Made by a program: the position numbers and the translations under genes. The notes beneath the pieces are model-generated. The model was not told the origin of the DNA. It ran no database searches and was given only the letters and a program-made list of their open reading frames with translations. A stretch of DNA of 64,000 nt, from assembly GCA_910579465.1 (NCBI GenBank), contig CAJTUB010000007.1, positions 1 to 64,000 on the forward strand. The letters are read 5' to 3'. This document shows positions 33,434 to 41,386 of the stretch, piece after piece (the first letter of the stretch is position 1; each line of letters begins with the position of its first letter). The stretch comes from an uncultured Lachnospiraceae bacterium (GTDB lineage Bacteria > Bacillota > Clostridia > Lachnospirales > Lachnospiraceae).

Positions 33434-34765
33434 ATGAAAGACGTTATCATAACCCTGAAAACAAAAGGAACGCATCTTCTGATGTGTTTCTTTTTTCTGC
33501 TTTCCTGTCTGTATCCCTGTCAGGGAGCGGCGGCAGAGGAAATCTCCATAGAAAGCCTGACAGAGACGGAGGCGGCAGCAGAAGAGGAAAATGAAGATGA
33601 GGTAGTATTGACCGTAGGGGACGGCAGTCTCCCAGAGCCCTATGAGCTGCATGCCTATTCGGCGCTGCTTTATGACGCGGAAGCCGGCAGGGTTCTTTAT
33701 GAAAAGAACGGCTACGAGGTGCTTCCGATGGCAAGCACGACAAAAATCATGACGCTGCTTGTCATACTGGAAAACAGCGAGCCGGACGAAATCGTTACCG
33801 TGTCTAAGAATGCGGCGATGCAGCCGGATGTGCAGCTGAATATGAACACAGGTGAACAGTATTATGTAAAGGATTTGTGCTATTCCCTGATGTTAGAGTC
33901 CCATAACGATACGGCAGTGGCGCTCGCGGAGCATGTCGGCGGAAGCGTGGAGGGGTTCGCTGCCATGATGAACGCAAAGGCAAAGGCGCTCGGCGCGTAT
34001 TCCGCGAACTTTGTGACGCCGAACGGACTGGATGCTGACGGACACGGCACTAACGCGGCAGATCTGGCGAAAATTGCCGCCTATGCGGTAAAGCAGGAGG
34101 AGTTTATCGAGATTACTAATACGGCGTCCTATTCCTTTACGGAGCTGACGAAGGGGCGTGGGTTTACCGTTTCCAATAAGAACCGGTTCCTGACGATGAT
34201 GGACGGGGCAATCGGCGTAAAGACCGGCTTTACCGGAAAGGCAGGGTATTGCTTTGTCGGTGCGGTAAAAAGGGACGACCGGCTGTTAGTCAGCGTCGTG
34301 CTGGCGTGCGGCTGGCCCCCGAACAAAAATTATAAATGGAGCGATACGGGAAAGCTGATGGAATACGGCATCAAGGGCTTTGAGAAAAAGCCGCTGCTTA
34401 CGGAGAAAAGTCGTCTGCCGGAGCTTCCGGAGCTTCCGGTCATAGAGGGACAGAAGGAGAGCGTGGCGCTCTGCTACGGGGAAGAGGAGCTTGCGGAGCT
34501 TCTCGAAACCAGACTGTTACTGTCCGGGGAGGAGCAGATTTCCTTTGTCCCGGAGCTTACCAAATCGTCCCTTCCGGCGCCGGTCGAACAGGGAACCGAG
34601 GTCGGGAGGCTTCTGGTAAAGGTCGGAAAGGACTGCATCAAAACAATACCGGTACGGACAGCAGAAGCGGTCGTACCGGTAGACTATAAATTCTATTTTT
34701 CCCGCGCGCTCCGGGACTTCTTCTCGGGAGCCGCGGTAAAGCGGCTGCTTTTTCCGCAGGAATAA
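33434..34765 (+). CDS. D-alanyl-D-alanine carboxypeptidase (DacF-like) 2
   Basis: About 443 residues with an N-terminal signal (THLLMCFFFLLSCLYPCQGAAAEE). Penicillin-binding boxes: STTK in MASTTKIMTLL, SHND (SxN) in LMLESHNDTAVA, and KTGFTG. It starts after a short gap from scpB; the start codon is uncertain (ATG 33434 or GTG 33425, both with weak ribosome binding sites). The C-terminus has a hydrophobic/basic stretch (ALRDFFSGAAVKRLLFP) suited to membrane association. Probably acts in vegetative or sporulation wall remodelling. Confidence 0.92.
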   Translation: MKDVIITLKTKGTHLLMCFFFLLSCLYPCQGAAAEEISIESLTETEAAAEEENEDEVVLTVGDGSLPEPYELHAYSALLYDAEAGRVLYEKNGYEVLPMASTTKIMTLLVILENSEPDEIVTVSKNAAMQPDVQLNMNTGEQYYVKDLCYSLMLESHNDTAVALAEHVGGSVEGFAAMMNAKAKALGAYSANFVTPNGLDADGHGTNAADLAKIAAYAVKQEEFIEITNTASYSFTELTKGRGFTVSNKNRFLTMMDGAIGVKTGFTGKAGYCFVGAVKRDDRLLVSVVLACGWPPNKNYKWSDTGKLMEYGIKGFEKKPLLTEKSRLPELPELPVIEGQKESVALCYGEEELAELLETRLLLSGEEQISFVPELTKSSLPAPVEQGTEVGRLLVKVGKDCIKTIPVRTAEAVVPVDYKFYFSRALRDFFSGAAVKRLLFPQE

Positions 34766-34800
34766 ATCAGAATTGTTGTAAGAAGGGGACGCGCTTCATA

Positions 34801-36453
34801 TTAGTCAGCGTTTCCCAGTTGTCTGGCGCGCTCTAAGGCGGCGTCAATGTTTTCGCAGAAGTTTTCTTTCCCCACCATGTCAAGAAAGCCGTTTTTCTCC
34901 ATCAGGGAGCGCGGCTGTGAAAGGACGTGGGAGAAAATAACCGAGATATCCGAGTTCATCAGGTCCTTCGTGACGTCGCGCAGCGTGTTCATGGCGGTCG
35001 CATCGATAGCGGGAACGCTCCGCATCCGGATTACCACGACGCGTGTCTCGGCTTTCATTGCCCGGTGCTTTAAACGGAGAAGCTTATCGACGGCACCGAA
35101 GAACATCGGGCCGCTTACCTCAAAGACCTCCGTGCCTTCCGGCACAACCTTCAGAGCGAGGCGCTCCGGGTCGTTTTCCTCCTCCGGAAGAGCGTCCTGT
35201 AAGTATCTCCAGCTGGAAACATTTGTAACGTCGGACATACGCTTCATAAACAGAACGCAGGAAAGCACGATGCCTGCCTCGATGGCAAGCACCAGGTCAA
35301 AGGCAAAGGTCAGGACGCAGGAGGTAATCAGGACGGCTGCGTCGGACTTCGGCGCCTTGCGGTAGGCAAGGAATGCCTTTACATTAAACATGTTGTAGGA
35401 TACCGTTAAAAGAATCGCCGCAAGGACACAGCGCGGCACCAGACGGATGAGCGGCATTCCGAACAGCAGCATGGCGAGCAGCGTCGCGCTGTGGAACAGG
35501 AGCGCGACCGGGGTCCTGCCGCCGTTTTTGGCATTGGCAATGGAACGTGCCACGCCGCCGGTTGCCGGAATACAGCCGAACAGTCCGAGTACAAAATTGG
35601 CGGTTCCCTGGGCAACCAGCTCCGCGTTCGGATTGTGCTTGCTATGTATGATATCGTCGGTCACGACCGCGGACAGCAGCGCCTGCATCGCAACCAGAAC
35701 TGCAATCGTAAATGCCGGGGACATCAGCGAGAAAATCATATCAAAGGAAAGACCTTCAATTTTGGCAAGCGAAAGCGTCTTCGGGATATCACCAAGTAAT
35801 GCTACGTCAAGCTTCAGGAAATAGGCTGCCGCGGTGCCTGCCACCAGTACCACAAAGGAGCCCGGGATGGTCTTACTGAGCTTCGGCCAGACAATCAGCA
35901 CCGCGATGCTGCAAAGACCGAGGACAAGCGCCGTCGGATTGAGCTCGCCGATGTGCTGGAAGTAGGTCTGCCATTTCCCCAGAAAGGAGGTCGGCATGGA
36001 CGCAATCTGGAACCCGAAAAAGTCCTTGATTTCAAGGGTGGCAATCGTGATTGCAATACCGCCCGTAAAGCCGATGGTAATCGGGGACGGGATAAATTTA
36101 ATCAGCCTTCCGAGCCGGAAGATGCCCATAAGAACCAGGAGAATCCCTGCCATCATGGTAGAAACAATCAGTCCCTGGGTGCCATAGCCGGCAATCACCG
36201 ACTGCGTGATTACGATAAATGCTCCGGTCGGTCCGGTAATCTGGACGCGGCTGCCGCCGAGCAGCGCTACGAAAAGTCCGGAGATTACGGCGGAGTAGAT
36301 TCCCTTTTCCGCGGAAACCCCGCAGCCGAGCGCAAAGGCAATCGAGAGCGGAAGCGCAATGACCGCGACGATAATGCCTGCCTTCATGTCCAGGAAAAAC
36401 TGTTTTCCGGAGTAATTCTTTAATGCACTAAATATCTTTGGTTTAAGATTCAT
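34801..36453 (-). CDS. SulP-family anion transporter
   Basis: Membrane transporter of 550 residues: SLC26/SulP core of about 10-14 helices starting FLDMKAGIIVAVIALPLSIAFALG, with the motif QITGPTGAFIV. A C-terminal cytoplasmic STAS domain (about 430-540) follows: VFEVSGPMFFGAVDKLLR and VIRMRSVPAIDATAMNTL. Substrate may be sulfate, bicarbonate or another anion; it cannot be told. ATG 36453 has AAGGAGG upstream. The promoter lies beyond repeat copy C, so the repeat is in the 5' leader. It converges with the carboxypeptidase. Confidence 0.92.
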   Translation of the reverse strand: MNLKPKIFSALKNYSGKQFFLDMKAGIIVAVIALPLSIAFALGCGVSAEKGIYSAVISGLFVALLGGSRVQITGPTGAFIVITQSVIAGYGTQGLIVSTMMAGILLVLMGIFRLGRLIKFIPSPITIGFTGGIAITIATLEIKDFFGFQIASMPTSFLGKWQTYFQHIGELNPTALVLGLCSIAVLIVWPKLSKTIPGSFVVLVAGTAAAYFLKLDVALLGDIPKTLSLAKIEGLSFDMIFSLMSPAFTIAVLVAMQALLSAVVTDDIIHSKHNPNAELVAQGTANFVLGLFGCIPATGGVARSIANAKNGGRTPVALLFHSATLLAMLLFGMPLIRLVPRCVLAAILLTVSYNMFNVKAFLAYRKAPKSDAAVLITSCVLTFAFDLVLAIEAGIVLSCVLFMKRMSDVTNVSSWRYLQDALPEEENDPERLALKVVPEGTEVFEVSGPMFFGAVDKLLRLKHRAMKAETRVVVIRMRSVPAIDATAMNTLRDVTKDLMNSDISVIFSHVLSQPRSLMEKNGFLDMVGKENFCENIDAALERARQLGNAD

Positions 36454-36474
36454 ATGTTCTGCCTCCTTATATGC

Positions 36475-36551
36475 CTTGAATTTCCGCATTTTGTATGTAT
36501 CTCTATGTCCCGGCGGCTGTACGGCCGGGACGTTCAATGTGGAAACTCAAG
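36475..36551. repeat. inverted-repeat element, copy C (short)
   Basis: 77 bp. Ends CTTGAATTTCCGCATTTT (36475-36492) and TTCAATGTGGAAACTCAAG (36533-36551), with the inner stem GTCCCGGC / GCCGGGAC around a short loop. It lies between the SulP promoter and its ribosome binding site, so it is transcribed as a hairpin leader. Confidence 0.75.
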
Positions 36552-36564
36552 TACATGCCGCTTT

Positions 36565-36593
36565 ATTCTAATACGATTTCAGGGAAAATTCAA
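36565..36593 (-). promoter_or_regulatory. SulP transporter promoter
   Basis: Minus strand TTGAAT (36588-36593), 17-bp spacer, TAGAAT (36565-36570). Confidence 0.6.
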
Positions 36594-36600
36594 GAGGTTT

Positions 36601-36629
36601 TTGTTTTTTTGCCTGTGCCGTGATATAAT
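36601..36629 (+). promoter_or_regulatory. promoter of the small membrane protein gene
   Basis: TTGTTT (36601-36606), 17-bp spacer, TATAAT (36624-36629), 55 bases before the start codon. Confidence 0.6.
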
Positions 36630-36683
36630 AAAAAAAGGCAGCGCAGGTGTATCATGTGCTAAGACATATTTGGAGGTGATGGA

Positions 36684-36914
36684 ATGGAACGTAAAGCTAA
36701 GAGGAAACGGATTCTGCTTCTTGTTATTCTTGTAATGCTCGTGGTTTCCTGTATTCCTGTTAAGTTCGTATATAAGGATGGCGGCACGGTTGCATATAGG
36801 GCGGTTCTGTATTCCTATACAAAATACCACAGGCTCACGGAGGACGGGAGCGGGAATGCCAGCTATTACGAAGCCGATGTATTCCGTTTTTTCCCATTCA
36901 ATTACTTTGATTAG
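36684..36914 (+). CDS. small single-span membrane protein, function unknown
   Basis: 76 residues: basic start (MERKAKRKR), one hydrophobic helix (ILLLVILVMLVVSCIPV), then an outer part with the segment KFVYKDGGTVAYRAVLYSYTKYHRL. That segment recurs, from memory, in many small Clostridia proteins of unknown role. Ribosome binding site GGAGGTG six bases before ATG. A Cys in the helix end could serve as lipobox but the context is weak. The 275 bases after it (to the sigma gene) hold only the ECF promoter and one repeat end. Confidence 0.75.
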   Translation: MERKAKRKRILLLVILVMLVVSCIPVKFVYKDGGTVAYRAVLYSYTKYHRLTEDGSGNASYYEADVFRFFPFNYFD

Positions 36915-37127
36915 GCGGGGCTGACAGGATGAAGTCAGCTTATAATTATCATTTCCACGGCATCTGCCTTTGGTTTCCGTTAAATTGTTCCTCTTTTTAT
37001 CCAAACAGACCATTCTGATGATGTGACAATAAGCTCTGCAAATGTCAGACAGGATGCGTCTGTTTTGGCATAAATGGGAGGGACTTTTAAGATTGATTAA
37101 AAATGCCGAAACTTTTTTAGGATTTTT

Positions 37128-37156
37128 TGCAACCGGAGGGGTTGCTTTGCGAGTAG
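37128..37156 (+). promoter_or_regulatory. candidate ECF-sigma autoregulatory promoter
   Basis: TGCAACC (37128-37134), 15-bp spacer, CGAGTAG (37150-37156), 34 bases before the sigma gene. Many ECF sigma factors of Firmicutes use a -35 of the TGCAAC type with a CGT/CGA-starting -10. An inverted repeat GCAACC-N5-GGTTGC overlaps the -35. No convincing sigma-A promoter was found nearby, which fits self-activation. Confidence 0.5.
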
Positions 37157-37189
37157 ATGGGTGAACGACAAATTTACGGAGGGATAACG

Positions 37190-37744
37190 ATGGAGGATGA
37201 ACAAATCGTGGCGCTGTACTGGGAGCGTTCCGAGACGGCAATCAGGGAAACTGCGGCAAAGTATGAAAATTACTGCTATTCGATTGCATTCGGGATTTTA
37301 AAGAACCGCGAGGACGCAAATGAAAGCGTGAACGATACCTGGCTCGATGCCTGGAACAGCATGCCGCCGCACAGGCCCTTTGCCCTCTCTACATTTCTGG
37401 GGAAGCTTACAAGGCGGGTATCCATTGACCGGTGGCGGCGCTATACGGCAAAAAAGCGGGGCGGCGGCGAAATGGCATATCTGCTTTCGGAGCTTACGGA
37501 ATGCGTTCCGGCGGAGCGTACCGTGGAGCGGGACTGGGAGCTTTCCGAGCTTGCCCGCACGGTAAATGACTTTCTTCTGTCGCTGCCGGAAGAAAAGCAG
37601 AGGGTATTTTTATGCCGCTACTGGTATGCCGATTCCGTTTCTTCGATTGCAAAACGGACAGGCTTCAGCCAAAGCAAGGTAAAATCCATGCTGTATCATA
37701 GCAGGAAGGCGTTGCGGGAGCATCTGGACAAGGAGGGATTTTAA
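37190..37744 (+). CDS. ECF-type RNA polymerase sigma factor
   Basis: 184 residues. Region 2 (AKYENYCYSIAFGILKNREDANESVNDTWLDAWNSMP) and region 4 (LSLPEEKQRVFLCRYWYADSVSSIAKRTGFSQSKVKSMLYHSRKALREHLDKEGF) are both complete. ATG 37190 is chosen because ACGGAGGGAT precedes it; the frame is open further up. It is translationally coupled to the serpin gene (TAATG overlap), which therefore sits where the anti-sigma factor normally is. Probably controls its own operon through the TGCAACC promoter. Other targets are unknown. Confidence 0.92.
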   Translation: MEDEQIVALYWERSETAIRETAAKYENYCYSIAFGILKNREDANESVNDTWLDAWNSMPPHRPFALSTFLGKLTRRVSIDRWRRYTAKKRGGGEMAYLLSELTECVPAERTVERDWELSELARTVNDFLLSLPEEKQRVFLCRYWYADSVSSIAKRTGFSQSKVKSMLYHSRKALREHLDKEGF

Positions 37745-39165
37745 TGAAACGGGTAAAGCCGGAGGATATTTTAGATGCGGTGGGGATGGTGGACGACAAA
37801 CTGATAGGCCGGGCAAGGGAAGGGAAAAAGAAGCCGTTTTTCAAAAGGAGGGCGTTCCTTCCGGCAGTGGCTGCCGTGCTGGTGCTTTCTCTCGGCATCG
37901 GTCTGTTCTTTGGGAGAGGGCGGCTTTTGTTACATGCGTATGCAATCGCGGAGGCGGAGTATCCGACGATGTGTCCGTATCCGGAGAGCCAGTCTTATTC
38001 TAAGGAGTTGGAGGATTGGCTGGACAGCAGGGAGGCACAGCTGTCCGGGTACGATGAAGGCATGGCGCCGGATGGATTTTTTGCGGAGAGTATCCGGGAG
38101 TTTCTTTCGGAAAGACCGGGAGAGAACTGCGCCTATTCCCCGGTTAATGTCTATATGGCGCTCAGTATGCTGGCAGAGCTTACGGATGGAACAAGCCGTG
38201 CGCAGATACTGGGGCTGCTTGGCATACCCGATATCGAAACGCTGCGCGAAAACGCATCGGCGGTCTGGAATGCGTGCTACTGCGACGACGGGTGGATGAC
38301 CAGCGTGCTTGCCAATTCCCTGTGGCTGAACCGGGACATCCGCTTTCATAAGGAAACACTGGAGACACTGGCAGAGACTTATTATGCGTCCTCTTATTGC
38401 GGCAGAATGGGCTCCGAAAGCATTGACAAGGCGTTAAGGGAATGGATGAACCAGCAGACCGGCGGACTGCTCCGTGACAGTATTGACGGGCTGCATCTGG
38501 ACCAGCCAACCTTGCTTTCCCTGGTTTCCACGGTCTTTTTTCAGGCGGAATGGTGGAGCGGTTTCCCGAAAGAGAAAACGGAGCAGGGAACCTTTTATGC
38601 GCCTGCCGGAGAGGTTACCTGTGATTTTATGGGCCAGAAGGAAGATGATACCTATTACTGGGGAGATACCTTTTCTGCGGTACAGAAGGGGTTACGGGGC
38701 GGCTGCAAAATGTGGTTTATCCTGCCGGATGAGGGTATGACGCCGGAGGAGCTGCTTTCGGAGCCGGAGGCAATGGAGTTTTTGCTTTCCGACGGCGTAT
38801 GGGAGAACCAGAAACGACTTTCGGTTCGGTTTGTCGTGCCGAAGTTTGATATCAGTTCGGAAACGGATCTGATCGAAGGTCTGAAAAAGCTCGGCGTAAC
38901 GGAAATCTTTGATGGCAGGGCGGCAGATTTTTCCCCTCTTATAAGAGATACAGGGGAAGAACGGATTTCCGGTGCGCAGCATGCGGTAAGGGTGCAAATC
39001 GATGAGAAGGGCTGCTCGGCGGCGGCTTATACAAAGCTGGATCTGACGAAGGACGGTATGCCGTTAACAGATAATATTGACTTTATCGTAAACCGGCCGT
39101 TTTTGTTTGTCATTACTTCGGAGGTGGGACTGCCGTTATTTACCGGCATCGTAAATACGCCGTAG
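37744..39165 (+). CDS. membrane-anchored serpin, candidate anti-sigma factor
   Basis: 473 residues. The cytoplasmic start (KRVKPEDILDAVGMVDDKLIGRARE) resembles the opening of anti-sigma-type partners of clostridial ECF factors. One transmembrane helix (about 38-57) is followed by an outer serpin fold (about 85-473): NCAYSPVNVYMALSML, FFQAEWWSGFP and the closing NRPFLFVI..GLPLFTGIV. The hinge of the reactive loop reads EKGCSAAAYT (about 421-430), with small Ala residues as in inhibitory serpins; the cleavage bond is probably near TKDGM. It likely traps a protease outside the cell and may pass the signal to the coupled sigma factor. The 3' end is repeated at 48327. Confidence 0.9.
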   Translation: MKRVKPEDILDAVGMVDDKLIGRAREGKKKPFFKRRAFLPAVAAVLVLSLGIGLFFGRGRLLLHAYAIAEAEYPTMCPYPESQSYSKELEDWLDSREAQLSGYDEGMAPDGFFAESIREFLSERPGENCAYSPVNVYMALSMLAELTDGTSRAQILGLLGIPDIETLRENASAVWNACYCDDGWMTSVLANSLWLNRDIRFHKETLETLAETYYASSYCGRMGSESIDKALREWMNQQTGGLLRDSIDGLHLDQPTLLSLVSTVFFQAEWWSGFPKEKTEQGTFYAPAGEVTCDFMGQKEDDTYYWGDTFSAVQKGLRGGCKMWFILPDEGMTPEELLSEPEAMEFLLSDGVWENQKRLSVRFVVPKFDISSETDLIEGLKKLGVTEIFDGRAADFSPLIRDTGEERISGAQHAVRVQIDEKGCSAAAYTKLDLTKDGMPLTDNIDFIVNRPFLFVITSEVGLPLFTGIVNTP

Positions 39166-39187
39166 CAGGCGCAGCGGTCCTTCAGAC
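39091..39187 (+). repeat. 97-bp direct repeat, left copy (serpin 3' end)
   Basis: Covers the last 24 serpin codons, the stop and 22 bases beyond. It matches 48327-48423 with 8 mismatches and no gaps; only 3 of these lie in the coding part, two of them synonymous. Confidence 0.9.
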
Positions 39188-39244
39188 TTCCAGAATGTCA
39201 GATGCACAAAATGCGGAGCTCAAGGAGATATTATTGGTAGAAAT

Positions 39245-39279
39245 AAAGGGGACTGTCACTCAAAGTGTGGTCCCTTTTT
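39245..39279 (+). terminator. serpin operon terminator
   Basis: AAAGGGGAC / GTCCCTTTT stem with an inner CAC/GTG pairing, running into TTTTTA. It also marks about where the GC-rich flank gives way to AT-rich DNA. Confidence 0.75.
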
Positions 39280-39368
39280 ACAAGTGGAGGATTGGTAAAT
39301 AGAATTGTGTGGTCAGAGATATTCCATGAATATGAGTAGATATGTTTAAAAATGTAGAAATTTAGGAC

Positions 39369-39396
39369 TTGACATTATTTTACATTTATGTAATAA
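39369..39396 (+). promoter_or_regulatory. promoter of the RiPP gene cluster
   Basis: TTGACA (39369-39374), 16-bp spacer, TAATAA (39391-39396), about 88 bases before the radical SAM gene. Base composition here is strongly AT-rich. Apart from the terminator at 39245-39279, the gap 39166-39483 holds no gene. Confidence 0.7.
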
Positions 39397-39483
39397 TAAG
39401 GCAATAAACATTATATGCATTTTTGGGAAAGAGTGAGATAGCGCATTTGTATATTGAAACTTGATGTAAAAGGGAGGAGTAAA

Positions 39484-40812
39484 ATGAATTATAAGTATTC
39501 AATGTTTAACTACTTTTTTACAGTAAATGACCGAAGGTATATATATAATACTATGCAAGGCACGAGAAGCATTTGTGAGATTACAAAAGAACACAACGTA
39601 ATTTTTGATATACTTCAAAGTGAGGATGTTTCAGGGATTAATCCTGAATTTCGTGAAATATTGATTGATAAAGGAATTCTTGTACAAGACGAAATTGATG
39701 AAATAAGCAAAAGAAATGTTTTATGTGCTAAAACAGTAAATGATGGGGTTCTACGTTTGGTAATTCATACGACAAAGCGATGTAACTTTAGGTGTAAATA
39801 TTGTTGTTTAGACTTTGAAGATGAAGACTTATCTATTGAAATGCAAGACAACATCTTTAGGTTTATTAAACATAATATTATAAATTATCAGGTTGTAGAT
39901 GTTAATTGGTTTGGTGGAGAACCATTAATGAATGTAGATGCAATTATTAATTTATCATCTAAAATAAAGGATATTTGTAAAAACGTTGGTAAGATATATA
40001 AAAGCTCAATAACAACTAATGGATACCTTTTATCAGAAAAAGTGGTAAACAGGCTGGTTAATGTCGGAGTTACTATTTTTTTTGTTACTTTGGATGGTTT
40101 GCCTGAATATCATGATAAATTAAGGGTGTTGACAAATGGGGAGGGTACATATAACAAAATATATCAAAATCTTCTCAATATAAAAAAATTTCATTCCGCT
40201 AAGATAAAGGTTAATATAAGAACTAATTTCACACGTGATATGATGGGAAATTATCAGAAAATATATAGAAACTTATCGAATGCCTTTGGAGATGACAGGA
40301 GATTTGCCTTATACTTCAGAAGCGTTGTAGATTCAGGTGGAGAGCGAATTAATCAGATGAAAAACCAGATTTTAAATGGAAGACAAATTAATGAACTTGA
40401 AAATAATCTTGCCAGTATTAATGATGGGACAATAAATTATGATACAAATTATTATTCACTTGAACCAGGCGGATTTATTTGTCCTGCTATGAAATGTGGT
40501 AAATATACAATAGATACTTGTGGAAAAGTATATAAATGTGATGTATTATCTGAAGAAACGGAACTTGGTTATTTGAATAGTTATGGGAAGATTGTTTATT
40601 GCAATTCTTGTGAAGAAAACTGGGTTGGAATAGCATTTAAATTTTTTGAAAGATGTGAGAATTGTCCGGTTAGTCCACTTTGCTTTAAAGGGGTATGTCC
40701 TATGCAAGAATTGATAAATGGAGAAAAATTGTGTATTTTAGATTCCAGAGATAATAAATTAGATGGATTACTTGCTATGTTTGTTGCATCAAATAAGATT
40801 GAGGTGATTTAA
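39484..40812 (+). CDS. radical SAM/SPASM peptide-maturation enzyme
   Basis: 442 residues from ATG 39484 (GGGAGGAG upstream). The N-terminal 80 residues (MNYKYSMFNYFFTVNDRRYI...) look like the small leader-binding domain found in peptide-modifying SPASM enzymes. Cys100, Cys104 and Cys107 form the CxxxCxxC cluster motif (KRCNFRCKYCC), followed by NWFGGEPLMN. The C-terminal third carries about ten further cysteines (FICPAMKCGKYTIDTCGK..., CENCPVSPLCFKGVCP), the auxiliary-cluster SPASM domain. It probably modifies the 37-residue peptide encoded at 41113. From memory the setting resembles clostridial CLI_3235-type bacteriocin maturation loci; the chemistry cannot be read. Confidence 0.9.
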   Translation: MNYKYSMFNYFFTVNDRRYIYNTMQGTRSICEITKEHNVIFDILQSEDVSGINPEFREILIDKGILVQDEIDEISKRNVLCAKTVNDGVLRLVIHTTKRCNFRCKYCCLDFEDEDLSIEMQDNIFRFIKHNIINYQVVDVNWFGGEPLMNVDAIINLSSKIKDICKNVGKIYKSSITTNGYLLSEKVVNRLVNVGVTIFFVTLDGLPEYHDKLRVLTNGEGTYNKIYQNLLNIKKFHSAKIKVNIRTNFTRDMMGNYQKIYRNLSNAFGDDRRFALYFRSVVDSGGERINQMKNQILNGRQINELENNLASINDGTINYDTNYYSLEPGGFICPAMKCGKYTIDTCGKVYKCDVLSEETELGYLNSYGKIVYCNSCEENWVGIAFKFFERCENCPVSPLCFKGVCPMQELINGEKLCILDSRDNKLDGLLAMFVASNKIEVI

Positions 40813-40815
40813 TAA

Positions 40816-41043
40816 GTGGATATAAAACAGATTGTAATTGAGTGCTTAAAGGAATATGGAATTATTATTCAAGATGAAATTGATGAAAATACACCTTTTA
40901 CTGATTATGGAATGGATTCATTGATTTATATGATGCTTATATGTGATTTGGAAGAAAATCTTTCGAAGGAGTTTCTGGATTATTCATTATTAAGTCTGGA
41001 GAATATGTCAGTTAGTAAATTAGTATCTCTTATTGAAAACTGA
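40816..41043 (+). CDS. acyl-carrier-protein-like protein of the peptide cluster
   Basis: 75 residues, four-helix carrier fold. The phosphopantetheine motif is DYGMDSLIYMM, with Ser35 as attachment site, preceded by the typical helix 1 (KQIVIECLKEYGI). GTG start at 40816 with GAGGTG nine bases before it and only three bases after the radical SAM stop, so the two are coupled. Carrier proteins are rare in RiPP loci; from memory a carrier-related protein accompanies the CLI_3235-type systems. It may carry an acyl or amino-acyl group for the peptide, or act as a scaffold. No phosphopantetheinyl transferase is seen nearby. Confidence 0.85.
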   Translation: MDIKQIVIECLKEYGIIIQDEIDENTPFTDYGMDSLIYMMLICDLEENLSKEFLDYSLLSLENMSVSKLVSLIEN

Positions 41044-41112
41044 ATGGACTGTATTGATATCCTGTAATTGTGGGATATTTTTATGGTTAATTTATATGAG
41101 GAGGTGAATATT

Positions 41113-41226
41113 ATGAGGAAGATTAGTATTAAGAAGAACCAGAAGACAAAAGTTAATAAGGTTGTTTTTGCTGGTCCGAGACCATGTAATGGTTACAAAG
41201 ATGAATGCACGCCATCATCAAAATAA
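41113..41226 (+). CDS. RiPP precursor peptide (candidate)
   Basis: A 37-residue peptide preceded by a perfect GAGGAGGTGA ribosome binding site, too short for usual gene calls. The first half is very basic (MRKISIKKNQKTKVNKV), a probable leader recognised by the maturation enzyme. The second half reads VVFAGPRPCNGYKDECTPSS with Cys25 and Cys32. It lies between the carrier protein and the exporters and is followed by a strong 17-bp hairpin, the usual arrangement for a highly expressed precursor. The leader/core border may be near the Ala-Gly (20-21), but this is a guess. Confidence 0.75.
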   Translation: MRKISIKKNQKTKVNKVVFAGPRPCNGYKDECTPSSK

Positions 41227-41275
41227 TTTGTATTGCAGAATCCTTAGAGAATACTTATGTTTTAGGTATGGTGTG

Positions 41276-41315
41276 CAATTCTGCCCTTTGGACTTTCATC
41301 CAAAGGGCAGAATTG
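41276..41315 (+). terminator. stem-loop behind the precursor gene
   Basis: Perfect 17-bp stem (41276-41292 with 41299-41315, arms begin CAATTCTGCCC) with a six-base loop and no T run. More likely a partial terminator or mRNA-stabilising hairpin that lets the precursor mRNA outnumber the downstream exporter mRNA. Confidence 0.85.
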
Positions 41316-41386
41316 TCAACAAATAAAATAAGTCAATTCCGTAATTAATAGTGAAATAGATATGTTGCAGGATTTAGGAGATAGTA

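Noticed and set aside
36915..37127. Gene in the gap before the sigma factor
   Set aside because: Only a short AT-rich stretch with one repeat end; frames here lack ribosome binding sites.
39166..39483. Transposase or integrase at the island edge
   Set aside because: No frame with recombinase motifs was found at either border; the only recombinase in the window is the degenerate XerD-like gene 13 kb away.
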